A stretch of 64,000 bases of DNA from Pseudomonas umsongensis (GCF_002236105.1 NZ_NIWU01000001.1:1426001-1490000); one strand, 5' to 3'. Counted from the first letter of the stretch, positions 29,201 through 38,915 are shown. The notes: a model not told the origin generated them from the sequence alone. Program-made: numbers and translations.

Positions 29201-30255
29201 TTGATCGCCAGGTCACGGGCGAACTCGCGGCCCGAGGCATACGCCTTGAGGGGGCTGATGGGATCGCCTGGAATGTAGACGATGACTCGTGAATCAGGCA
29301 CCAGTTTGGCCAGTTCGGGTGTGAACGGCAGAAGAAAGAGCCAGGGATTTTGCAGGGTCGCTCTGACTTTGCGCGATGCAGCGCCAATAATCAGCACGTC
29401 ATTCAATTTAGAGCCAAGCACCTCCACCCGACTGTGGAGGACTGACTCGCCATTGATTCGTTCCTGCGAGGTACCGTCGAGCATCGCCAACACCGTGGCA
29501 TGGTCTGCGGTGTCAATGTCCGACCTCATCAGAGCGATATGCGCCTGCACGCGCATCCGTTGCTTGTCCGCCGCAATCGTCTGCTGGCGTACCGTCGCAG
29601 CCTTGTCGGGCGCATCGAACACCGCCGTCAGATGGTCCTGATACTGCTTGCCCACGTCCAGTTCCCGGCACAGGCTGGCGAACGCCGCGGGCTTGATCGA
29701 CAACTTGTCACGGAGGCTGTAGCGCACCTTCGCAAACGGATACTGGGTGCGTTCGTCGTAAAGATGCTGCTCCAGTGCCCCCACCGGCGCCAGCGCGCTG
29801 GTCTCCTGCAGGGCAATGCCGTCGAAAGGCTCATTTTCTTCGAAGTTTCGCAGCGCCGCTTGCAACAATGACTGCTCTTCGGCCAGGTTGGGCGAACGCA
29901 TATGAAACAGCGCCGTGTTGACGACATCCGGCGCCTGACCGAATTTTTTCTGCAATGCATCCGTCAGCAATGGCTTGGCGAACTCGGTGATGCCTTTGAA
30001 ATCCTTGAGAGTCGTGGCCAGCGCCTGGCTGGAAGCGCTGCTCTGTGCCTGACTGTCGAGCAAGGCCTGGTGCAATGCCTGGGATGCCTTGGCATACAGC
30101 TCAGGGTACGCCTTGATGAATCGCTGGGCTGGATTGCGTGCCTGTGTCATGGCCTGGAGATGGGGGGTGACCAGGTGACGCGTCCAGTCGGGAAGACGGC
30201 TCTTGATAAACGGAACGTGAAATCCCGGTTCAGCGGGTATGGAAGGGTCCGGCAT
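23266..30255 (-). CDS. Giant LRR protein with C-terminal NEL E3 ubiquitin ligase domain
   Basis: This is a 2329-residue protein. The N-terminal 560 or so residues resemble the DUF6543/dermonecrotic-toxin-like region of Pseudomonas LRR proteins, with a hydrophobic stretch near 500-560. Three LRR blocks lie at about 1180-1340, 1470-1630 and 1815-1985 (repeat form LxxLxLSxNxLxxLP). Each follows a helical linker with a W-x-D/CWR-like motif. The C-terminus (about 2045-2329) matches the NEL ligase fold of IpaH/SspH/SlrP effectors: helical part, then T-C2133-G-D2135, the Cys-x-Asp catalytic motif. It would ubiquitylate host proteins if delivered into eukaryotic cells. ATG 30255 has AGGAG 8 bases upstream. 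No signal peptide is seen; delivery route is unknown. Confidence 0.88.
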   Translation of the reverse strand: MPDPSIPAEPGFHVPFIKSRLPDWTRHLVTPHLQAMTQARNPAQRFIKAYPELYAKASQALHQALLDSQAQSSASSQALATTLKDFKGITEFAKPLLTDALQKKFGQAPDVVNTALFHMRSPNLAEEQSLLQAALRNFEENEPFDGIALQETSALAPVGALEQHLYDERTQYPFAKVRYSLRDKLSIKPAAFASLCRELDVGKQYQDHLTAVFDAPDKAATVRQQTIAADKQRMRVQAHIALMRSDIDTADHATVLAMLDGTSQERINGESVLHSRVEVLGSKLNDVLIIGAASRKVRATLQNPWLFLLPFTPELAKLVPDSRVIVYIPGDPISPLKAYASGREFARDLAIKLRSVSYQRFFAGFVAQDEAGRFFHRLKRQLKVQKWDPAPVYPGPPYAPGAFLNGMYVEVWNENVDLGMDESFIDGEVFAARYEFHLARMKSNARLLAIPTAEVDHEAWMTRLQHYAEWGLSVLNVAAFFVPGLGEVMLAVTAVQLTYEVYQGVEAWKEGDAEEAWSHLTSVAQNVAFMAVLGAVASKAPPIINSRFVSRMTRITTPFGEPRLWSPDLAPYKSSVSVEGLEPNALGQYKVGDKTCIRYEGNVYEKSFDPALKKWRIQHPSDPQAYQPILRHNQLGAWQHTLERPLEWDRPTLLRRIGPQMDVFSDAQLQQIAEASGVSDDALRQMHIDLQPPPPQLAETIRSFKADQQVQQLIDQIRNGGDLGGAGEAVGPLAVGLPDWPVEEVLEVFEGPEPRGASQRFGSASASNNVKPTIKITRAEVQAGKLPERILGALDEPQITRLLGARSAQQDANRVQMFRDSLANRALDSKKSLVDRLLAGQQTTNTDIQRLQRSFPTLSPEGARQVLGNASAAELAQLRSSTKIPLRQAQEIRVHLQQGALNRALCGLHLESMASVASDRLALHSLEQWPGWSMDMRVELRSGSIKGPLLDSVGSDSATFRNYLVKGDGYFRAYDAQGRPLNNIPAHGRNLYESLLEFLPNATKATLEGHQGQALQRKLANHASTHRNDMALILKQRPLNGPGPSLRLPNGRLGYLASGRGVGFHDAALVSRVRDLYPNISDAQASQFVRNRLSAGDTDQQVFNLLNNRQREFDALETAVNNWVDAVVPAPAGGQSRRVIADRLIHCWRYGLYREFEPAFHLNLSGADTLPEWKADFSHVRSVQLDTGQLIGNSGNELLQRFPKIKKLDLSVEVRDMAALAEKLPELTEITELAVDGASQTYTPQLVQALQGMTQLEQLSLKGDIGVMDFGTLTNLRSLRLAGNLTEWPTGVSGLNRLETLDLQRMPIKSLPDELFSGRESIWRCLQLDWAALEPQAFLKAFEYVHENPAHLVNEPQMIAQYCAGRLSKLAPNDYTFASDAMARFSRDGLSGRALLEKVDALHEQHLALTQSLDAWKGRVVRVDGRQMEIAHRELIAERIGESARKGLRARYCPAEPLAGPSWWQGDAVNEVLDLTGFGPLGDLPELGDSAFPHVRSLILSGSGLSTVQVNEFLSGFAQLRSLNLSTNQLTGLPQAIDALGELSELNLSFNQIRITASAQAQLNRLPHLKTLNLAYNRLDALEVGSMTGLQSLDLSHTHLRNWPEGVLSLPNLRRLALNHSAITDIPAAALTGHDQLLAGTSLQGCRLSPQAVTAVRAYAQRTSSLNPMAIAPVHLSAGRTGGDPEFFPDEVSEHPDFLLPLQLEPGEGDLPRTAASRLQRLDPQLGDTQAVERIDAWLAQGMTALEIEARLVEWQQQQTQLIKHLNDWIDVPAVRSRQGWVSAVDRRRAADQLLECWRATLRDVPAAEGTPTDAVLDFTGLIIGDLPALPVTFEQIGALDLSGVGLTESSDAFLHSFPRLRSLTLNRNGLGTLPEAVGQCEHLTRLSATYNNLRASDELSRQLRSLRHLQWLDLSENRIASFDVTGLEQLQGLNLSNNNLWEWPQGALEAPALTTLNLSRNHIEAIPPAALLPEHATLMAGTNMTDNVDLELEDMLRLQQYMEETGVGLGFTSQEIERLLEGYGPESGDSFESSDEEVHPDHETPQVQKARWFAGVAADSEKHQMWSALMEQDTTQDFAYILSQLQHARDFVADRVDLTQRVWRVLEAAYGDQALSERLMVLSKALRSRATCGDGRILLFNELEIEVYEFNALKAIAPEHKGRELLKLSRNLFRLAQVEEIAKTRIRLRPAIDPAEIRLAYRVGLAQRLELPSQPKGMVYESLAQVTPADLDEAYAMILAEEKTPVFIEQLTARKYWRDYLEEKYPGEITRVQQDFQDKVSELEDKYPELNTAYLQEVDALDTVNKANRLQLLTTLSEREVAELGAQA

Positions 30256-30393
30256 GATGTCGCTCCTGATGCTCGATTGAGAGCGCATCAGGACACCACG
30301 GCCATCCGGCGGCATGGCGGTACATATTTATGGGGGGAAACGGGCAGTTTGTTTGGCTATGCTGAGATCTCACACCTTGCTGAAGAGGGATTT

Positions 30394-30612
30394 ATGGACG
30401 ATCCAGTCGATAACAAGCCACCCACGTTTTGGCAGATGCTCCACAGCGTCATGGCGGCGGCGTTCGGGGTGCAGAGCGGGAAAAACCGGGCGCGAGACTT
30501 CACTCACGGCAAACCCAGCCATTTTGTAATCCTGGGGATCTTGTTCACGGCAGTATTCGCAATGACACTGTACGGCATCGTGCAGTTGGTGCTGCTTTTA
30601 GCCGGGGTATGA
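30394..30612 (+). CDS. DUF2970 small membrane protein
   Basis: This 72-residue protein has PTFWQMLHSVMAAAFGVQ near the N-terminus and a C-terminal transmembrane helix (about 46-70), the pattern of DUF2970 proteins found widely in beta- and gammaproteobacteria. Function is unknown. GAAGAGGG precedes the ATG by 4 bases. It is divergent from the NEL gene with 138 bases between starts. Confidence 0.8.
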   Translation: MDDPVDNKPPTFWQMLHSVMAAAFGVQSGKNRARDFTHGKPSHFVILGILFTAVFAMTLYGIVQLVLLLAGV

Positions 30613-30751
30613 GCCATCAGCGTTGCGACCTGAACGGATGTCGAACGGCGTAGAAAAACTTCGCTATTGATCGTCCCGGGCCTCCGGAAAATTCGCCGCG
30701 CGTGAGAGCCAGCGAACCGACAAGCGTCGGCAGAGACCCGGACGGGTTGGT

Positions 30752-30865
30752 TTATTGGTGACTGACCCAGAATACCGCAGTGCCGACGACCAGGATGATC
30801 AGGAACAGAATTGCCCAGGCATCGACCGAACTGTCGCTTTTCCGTGCTTTGGTTGGGTTGCTCAT
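30752..30865 (-). CDS. 37-residue single-pass membrane peptide
   Basis: The frame runs from ATG 30865, with AGAGGCG 6 bases upstream, to TAA 30752. The translation is a polar N-terminus (MSNPTKARKSDSSVD), one hydrophobic helix (about residues 17-34) and the tail VSHQ. The clear ribosome site and clean topology argue that it is real. It lies divergent from cysI. A 5-bp hairpin (CCGAC/GTCGG) lies at about 30718-30731, beyond the stop. Function unknown. Confidence 0.65.
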   Translation of the reverse strand: MSNPTKARKSDSSVDAWAILFLIILVVGTAVFWVSHQ

Positions 30866-31155
30866 TGCATCGCCTCTTGTCGGTTTTATCGGTGATTGCA
30901 GAAAGACTCGATCACAGTAAAGACGACGATTGCCCGCACCACAAACAGGGACATTGCAACAACAATTCTCATTAGTCCTTTTGGTTCTTTACATATACTC
31001 AAACATCACTTTTGCGCATAACTACAAACTGGTATCTTGCCCCGGCTCCCTAAGGAGTGCGCGGCCGTGCGCGCAGAATTGCAGAGGCTCTTGGACTGCG
31101 GCAAGCAAAAAACGCAGCTGTATCCGAGCGACCCAAGCCTGAGAACAGGACTTAT
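30866..31155 (+). promoter_or_regulatory. cysI upstream/leader region
   Basis: A 290-base gene-free stretch. Its left two thirds are AT-rich for this genome, with a weak promoter candidate (TTGCGC at 31012 and TATCTT at 31033-31038). A leader of roughly 110 bases would follow before cysI. Sulfur-assimilation promoters usually need CysB upstream of a weak -35, which fits, but I cannot mark a CysB site reliably. Confidence 0.35.
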
Positions 31156-32797
<1,642 letters not shown>

Positions 32798-32814
<17 letters not shown>

Positions 32815-33292
32815 GAACAACGAAGTCGTCGACGAAACCTGGCACTTGCTGCCCAAGGATTTCAGCATCGATGAGATCACTAATTGCGACGACTACATCG
32901 TTCCGTTGCAGCTGTGGCGCGAACACAGCCGTATGCTCCTGGCCCGCGACGGTGGCTTGGGCATCTGGCTCGATGCCGATGAAGAAGCCGAGGAAATCGG
33001 TGAAGACGTGGCGCAGTTCCAGGTCATCGCCCTGAACTTCCCGGCCTTCACCGATGGCCGCAACTACTCCAACGCCCGTTTGCTGCGTGACCGTTACGGT
33101 TTCAAAGGCGAACTGCGAGCCATTGGCGACGTGCTGCGCGACCAGTTGTTCTACCTGCATCGCTGCGGTTTCGATGCGTTCGCGATTCGCGCCGACAAAG
33201 ACCCGTACGAAGCCCTGGAAGGTCTCAAGGACTTCTCGGTAACCTACCAGGCTGCCACCGACGAACCGCTGCCGCTGTTCCGTCGCCGCTGA
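32798..33292 (+). CDS. DUF934 protein, sulfite reductase-associated
   Basis: This 164-residue soluble protein carries the DUF934 pattern (NCDDYIVPLQLW, NFPAFTDGRNYSNARLLRDRYGF and LRDQLFYLHRCGFDAF). Members are nearly always downstream of cysI and are taken to assist sulfite reduction or electron supply; the mechanism is not known. AAGGAG sits 9 bases before ATG 32798, inside the end of cysI, so the two are coupled. Confidence 0.88.
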
Positions 33293-33300
33293 ACAAAATA

Positions 33301-33336
33301 AAAAGCCCTGGCTCCATACGGCGCCAGGGCTTTTTT
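33301..33336 (+). terminator. Rho-independent terminator after cysI-DUF934
   Basis: AAAAGCCCTGGC, a 10-base loop, GCCAGGGCTTTTTT. The A-tract on the left and T-tract on the right let it work in both directions; the gene at 33352 converges on it. Confidence 0.92.
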
Positions 33337-33351
33337 ACATCGGCAGATCAC

Positions 33352-33657
33352 TCAGAACTCGACTTGCGTCAGGCCCCTTTTTTTGAGTGCGTGCGCCAGT
33401 GCGGGCACATCCTCAAACAACTTCCCATTCATATTTCCCCAGTAGTCACCTTCTATGTACACGCTGAAGTCCGGCTTTGACTGGCTGGGTCGATGGCGCT
33501 TGATACAGGCCGCTTCAATTTCATTGTTTCTCGAACGATAGATAACCGATGAATCCTTACCGGGTCTTTCGTCGACCAGAAACATACCACTTTGCGGCAG
33601 TAGCCTTTCAAAAATGGCAAGCTCCCGTGGATCGCCTCGGTACTTACTTTCACTCAT
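33352..33657 (-). CDS. Uncharacterised 101-residue protein
   Basis: I do not recognise a family. The protein is soluble, mixed alpha/beta by eye, with charged N-terminus (SESKYRGDPREL), a central SSVIYRSRNNEIE strand-like stretch and DFSVYIEGDYWGNMNGKLFEDV. AAGGAAG precedes the ATG by 7 bases. Codon use and its AT-rich upstream region (33658-33829) differ from the GC-rich neighbours. It is the next gene downstream of the DUF6543-LRR gene on the same strand, 172 bases away, so a partner or immunity-like role is possible but unproven. Confidence 0.65.
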   Translation of the reverse strand: MSESKYRGDPRELAIFERLLPQSGMFLVDERPGKDSSVIYRSRNNEIEAACIKRHRPSQSKPDFSVYIEGDYWGNMNGKLFEDVPALAHALKKRGLTQVEF

Positions 33658-33829
33658 GATGCAACTTCCTTGCTGCTGTTAATATACTAGAGAGTCTAAA
33701 CAAATTTTATAACCAAACAACATTATAATAAGTACAGAATATGTTTGCTTCCTGACCGCAACTTTACTCCCTTTGCTGTAAATCGGTGGCAAGTACAAAC
33801 CTTCATGAACAAGTTAGCTCCTGCCATGG

Positions 33830-36800
33830 TTAATCTTCACCGACCGGAAACGGCTCCCCCATCGCCACCCAGTTCGCATGGAGCCTTGCACGGTTTTCCA
33901 ATACGGTGAATACCGCGAACGGGTTATTGAAGGCGCCTTCCGGCATCGGAGGATTGAGGGTCAATCGCCCCCACAATTCATCTGAAGCATCCGCTTGCGA
34001 TAGCAACTGCCATACCCTTGCCTGAAGTTCCGGATAATTGACTACAAAATCCGGAGTCAGGGTCAATGTACTCATGGTCCCCAGCAGCCTCCTGCCGCGA
34101 GGCTTGAGCGCAACACTATTCCAGACCTGAAGCCTTGGACCTTGCTGCCCCGCCTCCATACCGGTCAGCCAGGCCGCAGGACCCGCATACTCAGGACCTG
34201 GCGCATTCAACCACAGGTTGATGCCCGTTTGCTGACGATGGGTGACCAGCCTTTGCAATGTGTCCTCATCGGTCAACGGGTTATTCCACAGCAACACCCT
34301 GTCCGGGGCGATCGCTTGATTTAGCACTGCCTGCGGGACACGCCGAATCTGGTTCTCGCTTAGATCCAGGCTTGTCAGGTATGGCTGATCCCCGATCCCG
34401 ATCGGGCAGCTCGTAATGCGGGTATTGCTCAAATTAAGAGTTCGCAACTGGTTCATTCCCAACACAATCGGAGGGATGCCCAATGGATTGTCGCTCAGAT
34501 CCAGCGATTGCAGGTTCACCAACTGACTCAGTTGCCCTGCCGTATTTTCACTAAACGTCAGTTGAGTGGACTGCAAGTTCAGAGAAGTGAGGTGCTGCAA
34601 CTGAGGAATCACCGGGGGCAGAACGCTCTCCATTTGGCCATCAAGGGAGAGTAATCGCAGGTCGGTATCTTGCAGGTTCAACACCCGTAAGTTGGGAAAG
34701 CGCTCGATGAACCCGTTGAGCGTTTCCCTTTCAACCAAGTGAAAGTGTTGAAGATCCAATTCGACGACATCATTGAATCGCACATTGAGCGCTGGCAATC
34801 GATGAAAGTCTTCATTACGCATGTTCATGCTGAAACCTTGGTAATGACTCCCTGAATAGTGGCTACTTTCGTGAGGATCGCGCTTTTGAAAGATTGCAAC
34901 CAATTCATCAGCCAGTTCCTGCCTGATTGTGAGCTCGCTCGACATCGTAGTTTGCAGTAAATCGAAATTATGTAATGTGATTTCCCGGACTGTCATTCCC
35001 TCAGCCTCAGGATCCTCGGCTCGCAAGAAAGGGATATCCGTATCGTAGACATCAACCGAGACCTGAAGAAACCACGTATCCATGTCCACATGCAGCTGCT
35101 GCAGTTGCAGTTTTGTGCTGTCGATATGAGCCTGGCAATCGCTACCAAGCCGCTGCAACATTAAATCAGCGTCTTCATTGGAAAATTCCGGGTAGATCTC
35201 CTTAAGCTGCAATCTCATCGCATGATGAATCAACTCGGCATTTTGAACAGTATCCGGAAATGCTCCCCCTCTTAAGCCCTGCGGCTCGAAGGAAAGCTTC
35301 GAGTCCATTCTGGCAAGGCCAAGCGCCAATTCTGAACGGGATAACAGCCGGTCGTTGACCTTGAGCCTCAATTGAGCCGCTGGGCTTTTGGACGTCAGCC
35401 CCAATGCTGAACACTCGTCCGCAGACAGAATCTCGACAACAGCCTCATATAAATCTGGCGCCATGGCCGGCTGAATGGACAAGTCATTGTGAAGATAGCG
35501 TTCGCCGGACTTGATCACTGTTCGCAAATCGGCAGTATCCAGTGGACCACTACGATCGAGGAGTCGACCACCGATAGAACCTTCGCGGACTTCAATTCGT
35601 ATTCCCGCAGGCCAACCAGGCACGTTCTTCAATGAGTGCAAGGCCAGGCTATCCGACTCGCCATTGACGATCGAGCGCAGATACAGACCTTCATAGGCAC
35701 GATTGAGACGTACATGTTGCTGGTATTGGCGAGCCTTGCTGTCCAACTGGCTGAACAACCGTTTCGCTTCGGAAATATCCGGCAATGCCTTGAGATCGAC
35801 GCCGTAACGATCAAGCATCTGTTCCACGGCGCCTTTGGGTAAATCGGGATATTGCCGTTGAAACAACCGCACCCATTCGTTCTCTGTCTTTTGCAGTGCC
35901 TGATAGCGATGATTGAACAACTCGGCACGTGCGGCAGGTGAGTCAGCCAGCCCTGCTACTTCCTGATCGATCCTGAAGCGCGCGATGGTATCGGCCAGTA
36001 ACGGAGTCGGCGCACGCCCTGCCTGCATCAGGCGCAGCATGTCATCGTCGATTGCGCTGACCCTGCCAATCTGTGCCAGCACTTCGTCACTGAATGTACC
36101 TGCTGGGACACCCACGCCACGCAGGAGCTCGGTACGCGCCGGCAATGACAATTCCGACGCCGCCTCAGAAGGTTTCGACGGTGCGCCACTGCCTTCCAGT
36201 GCCTTGGCCACGCCCGTCTCCCCAGCCCCTTCGTGGCTGATCGACCCCGCCTCTGCAATCAGCGGCAGCGCATTGAGCACGCCGAATACCGTGCGGGTGA
36301 TACCTTGCGAACGCTTGTCGGGTGTATCTCCGTTGATGGCCTGATCCAGGCCATAACCGGCGTCGATGAGTCCTGCAAGGGCCAACACCCCCTCGCCGCC
36401 GGGTACAAATACCGCCAGCGGACCAAACTGGTTGACCCATTGGACAATCGGTTCGACCACGGCACTCAGATTGTCGCGATTGACCTGTGCGTCGTCACGA
36501 ATGGTGGCGGCACTGTCCCGCGCAGCCTGCTTCATCCCCAGCACAAGCTGTGCGAACGGATCGGTGGCTGGAGGCTGATCGTCAAAGCCGATGTAGTCGG
36601 CCGGATCCCAATAACCATCGTTGTTGAAGAAACCGGCATTGTTGGTCAGCCGATGCGCTTTCGGGTACATCGCCATGCCGTCCATCGCGGTCAGCACGCC
36701 CGCATGGAAAGTGCCATCCTGGCGATCAACCTCACTGAAGTGAGACGCCAAGGCCTGTTTCGTGTCGTTGGCGCTGCCCTGTCTCACCACCCATTGGTGC

Positions 36801-37729
36801 AACTGCGAAACGTTGGTGAACTCATGCAGCGGCGAGGAATTACCCGGGAGGTACATCAGCAGCCGATCACTGGCTGCCTCGCGAAACATCCAAATATCGG
36901 ACGCGGTATAGCGATAAAGCTTCAGGCGGCTCGCCGTGACTTTCAGCGGCATCCGGGTGGGTGCTTGCAGCTGTTCGATCACCAGGGTTTCCCAGGACTG
37001 ATCCGCTGGCAAACCGGCTGCCTGCATCGCCAGGGCAAGGCCCTTTTCGCTCAAGCGCTGTTCCTTACGCTGCAACCACGCCGCCATGACGAATGCCGCT
37101 TTGGTCGACGTTCTCAAGGGGTAAGGGCTGGCAGCCGCGAGCACTTGGTCCGACGGCCAGGCGTGATCAAGATAGGTTTTATAGCGTTCCCGCAGGTCCA
37201 GTTCCCATACCCATCGCTTGAAATCCGCCGGCCTCAAGTCGATCTGGGTCAGCGGGCCATAGGTTTGTGGAACCGCTGGGCGATAAATGCCTTCGTACGT
37301 CTGATGATTGCCGCTGCCATGATTGGCGAATTCATCGACGTGCTCGACAATCCGCACGCAAGGCCCGATGTCCGGTGGTGTGTACAGACCGAAGGCCGTT
37401 TCAGCAAAACGTCCATCACCAACGATCTGGTCATTGGCCAGAAGCGCTTGCAGCAATGATTGCGAGCTCGCCACTTGTCCCTGCTCGATACCGTCCTGAG
37501 CAGGGTGACCTTGGTAATGGTAATCAAGCGTCACCAGCAAGGTCGTCTGCGGGTCGACGTCCGCCCCCCACTTATCCTTGATCAAGCGCTCGCCAAACTG
37601 GCTGGGGGATTGCGGCAGCGCGATGTCCACGACATTTTTCAGTTCATCGCGCAGTTGCAGGGACGACACCGGGGATAGGCCGGCATCATCTTGAGATAGT
37701 TCATTCATGGTGCATTCCGTTGCAGTCAT
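33830..37729 (-). CDS. DUF6543/LRR toxin-like protein without NEL catalytic cysteine
   Basis: This 1299-residue protein is related to the NEL protein at 23266: a DUF6543-type N-terminal half with a glycine/alanine-rich hydrophobic stretch (about 430-450), the RxLGxLHLxSLxxxxxDSLALHSL-like segment near 700, and one LRR block (about 990-1140). After the LRRs it keeps a short stretch like the start of the NEL helices (AAWLTGMEAG, then ARVWQLLSQAD). It then ends with a different tail, ENRARLHANWVAMGEPFPV. The Cys-x-Asp motif is absent. Start is either ATG 37729 or 37708; neither ribosome site is strong. It may be a non-enzymatic effector or a decayed one. Confidence 0.75.
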   Translation of the reverse strand: MTATECTMNELSQDDAGLSPVSSLQLRDELKNVVDIALPQSPSQFGERLIKDKWGADVDPQTTLLVTLDYHYQGHPAQDGIEQGQVASSQSLLQALLANDQIVGDGRFAETAFGLYTPPDIGPCVRIVEHVDEFANHGSGNHQTYEGIYRPAVPQTYGPLTQIDLRPADFKRWVWELDLRERYKTYLDHAWPSDQVLAAASPYPLRTSTKAAFVMAAWLQRKEQRLSEKGLALAMQAAGLPADQSWETLVIEQLQAPTRMPLKVTASRLKLYRYTASDIWMFREAASDRLLMYLPGNSSPLHEFTNVSQLHQWVVRQGSANDTKQALASHFSEVDRQDGTFHAGVLTAMDGMAMYPKAHRLTNNAGFFNNDGYWDPADYIGFDDQPPATDPFAQLVLGMKQAARDSAATIRDDAQVNRDNLSAVVEPIVQWVNQFGPLAVFVPGGEGVLALAGLIDAGYGLDQAINGDTPDKRSQGITRTVFGVLNALPLIAEAGSISHEGAGETGVAKALEGSGAPSKPSEAASELSLPARTELLRGVGVPAGTFSDEVLAQIGRVSAIDDDMLRLMQAGRAPTPLLADTIARFRIDQEVAGLADSPAARAELFNHRYQALQKTENEWVRLFQRQYPDLPKGAVEQMLDRYGVDLKALPDISEAKRLFSQLDSKARQYQQHVRLNRAYEGLYLRSIVNGESDSLALHSLKNVPGWPAGIRIEVREGSIGGRLLDRSGPLDTADLRTVIKSGERYLHNDLSIQPAMAPDLYEAVVEILSADECSALGLTSKSPAAQLRLKVNDRLLSRSELALGLARMDSKLSFEPQGLRGGAFPDTVQNAELIHHAMRLQLKEIYPEFSNEDADLMLQRLGSDCQAHIDSTKLQLQQLHVDMDTWFLQVSVDVYDTDIPFLRAEDPEAEGMTVREITLHNFDLLQTTMSSELTIRQELADELVAIFQKRDPHESSHYSGSHYQGFSMNMRNEDFHRLPALNVRFNDVVELDLQHFHLVERETLNGFIERFPNLRVLNLQDTDLRLLSLDGQMESVLPPVIPQLQHLTSLNLQSTQLTFSENTAGQLSQLVNLQSLDLSDNPLGIPPIVLGMNQLRTLNLSNTRITSCPIGIGDQPYLTSLDLSENQIRRVPQAVLNQAIAPDRVLLWNNPLTDEDTLQRLVTHRQQTGINLWLNAPGPEYAGPAAWLTGMEAGQQGPRLQVWNSVALKPRGRRLLGTMSTLTLTPDFVVNYPELQARVWQLLSQADASDELWGRLTLNPPMPEGAFNNPFAVFTVLENRARLHANWVAMGEPFPVGED

Positions 37730-37835
37730 TTCAGGACCACCACCCTACTCGACCCACTCCCCCAAAAAAGCGGGAGCGATTGACAGTGGCGATAGGAAAT
37801 TTCGCTGCTTGGGGACGGAAAGCGTTCTGAAGGCC

Positions 37836-37873
37836 AAAAAAAATGAAACCGTGGCGATTACCACGGCTTCATT
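37836..37873 (-). terminator. Rho-independent terminator of sohB
   Basis: On the minus strand AATGAAGCCGTGG, a 6-base loop, CCACGGTTTCATT, then eight T. It lies 20 bases past the sohB stop. Confidence 0.93.
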
Positions 37874-37892
37874 GGTTTAAAAGCGTTGAACG

Positions 37893-38915
37893 TTACCAGA
37901 AGCGTTGCTGGGTCAACCGGCTCCACCAACTCAACAACACGCGATCAACCGAACCGCTGGCCGCGATGCCAATTCGTTCCGGCAGGCTTTTGCGTTCGGC
38001 GTAGTGCAAGTGGTAAAGCTCCGATTTTTTCGCCCGTTCAGCGAGGTATTCGTCGCTGGTCTTGAGTTCATCGACCAGTTGCTTGTCCAGCGCGGCAATA
38101 CCGAGCCAGATTTCACCGGTAGCCACTTCGTCGATAGCCAGTTGCGGGCGATAGCGGGCAACGAAGTTCTTGAACAACTGATGGGTGATGTCCAGGTCTT
38201 CCTGGAATTTTTCCCGGCCCTTCTCGGTATTCTCGCCAAACACGGTCAAGGTTCGCTTGTATTCACCGGCGGTCAGGACTTCGAAATCGATGTCGTGTTT
38301 CTTCAGCAGGCGATTGACGTTGGGCAACTGTGCCACCACGCCAATCGAGCCCAGGATGGCAAACGGCGCGCTGATGATCTTCTCGCCGATGCAGGCCATC
38401 ATGTAGCCGCCGCTGGCCGCGACCTTGTCGATGCACACCGTCAGCGGCACGCCAGCATCACGGATGCGCGCCAGTTGCGAGGAGGCCAGGCCATAGCTGT
38501 GGACCATGCCGCCACCGCTTTCCAGGCGCAGTACCACTTCGTCCTTGGGCGTTGCCAGGGTCAGCAGCGCGGTGATTTCGTGTCGCAGGCTTTCAGTGGC
38601 GGAGGCCTTGATGTCGCCGTTGAAGTCCAGCACGAATACCCGGGGTTTGGCGTCGGGTTGTTTCTTCTGTTTTTTCTCGGTCTTGGCCTGGGTCTTGCGC
38701 AAGGCCTTGAGCTGGTCCTTGTCGAGCAATGTTTGCTCCAGGCGTTCGCGCAACCCTTTGTAGAAATCATTGAGTTTGCTGACTTGCAACTGGCCGGCTG
38801 ATTTACGTCGACCTTTGCTGCGCAAGGCCGCAAAGCTGGCCAGCACCACCAGGATGGCGATCACCAGGGTCACGGTCTTGGCCAGGAAAACGGCGTACTC
38901 GGACAAAAACTCCAC
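37893..38915 (-). CDS. sohB: Signal peptide peptidase-like inner-membrane protease SohB
   Basis: This 340-residue protein has an N-terminal membrane helix (about 10-31), a SohB N-terminal basic linker rich in Lys/Gln, and a peptidase S49 domain with the likely Ser168 (KVAASGGYMMA) and Lys220 (GEYKRT) dyad. It would cut membrane-bound peptide remnants on the periplasmic side. A terminator follows directly. Confidence 0.93.
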   Translation of the reverse strand: MEFLSEYAVFLAKTVTLVIAILVVLASFAALRSKGRRKSAGQLQVSKLNDFYKGLRERLEQTLLDKDQLKALRKTQAKTEKKQKKQPDAKPRVFVLDFNGDIKASATESLRHEITALLTLATPKDEVVLRLESGGGMVHSYGLASSQLARIRDAGVPLTVCIDKVAASGGYMMACIGEKIISAPFAILGSIGVVAQLPNVNRLLKKHDIDFEVLTAGEYKRTLTVFGENTEKGREKFQEDLDITHQLFKNFVARYRPQLAIDEVATGEIWLGIAALDKQLVDELKTSDEYLAERAKKSELYHLHYAERKSLPERIGIAASGSVDRVLLSWWSRLTQQRFW

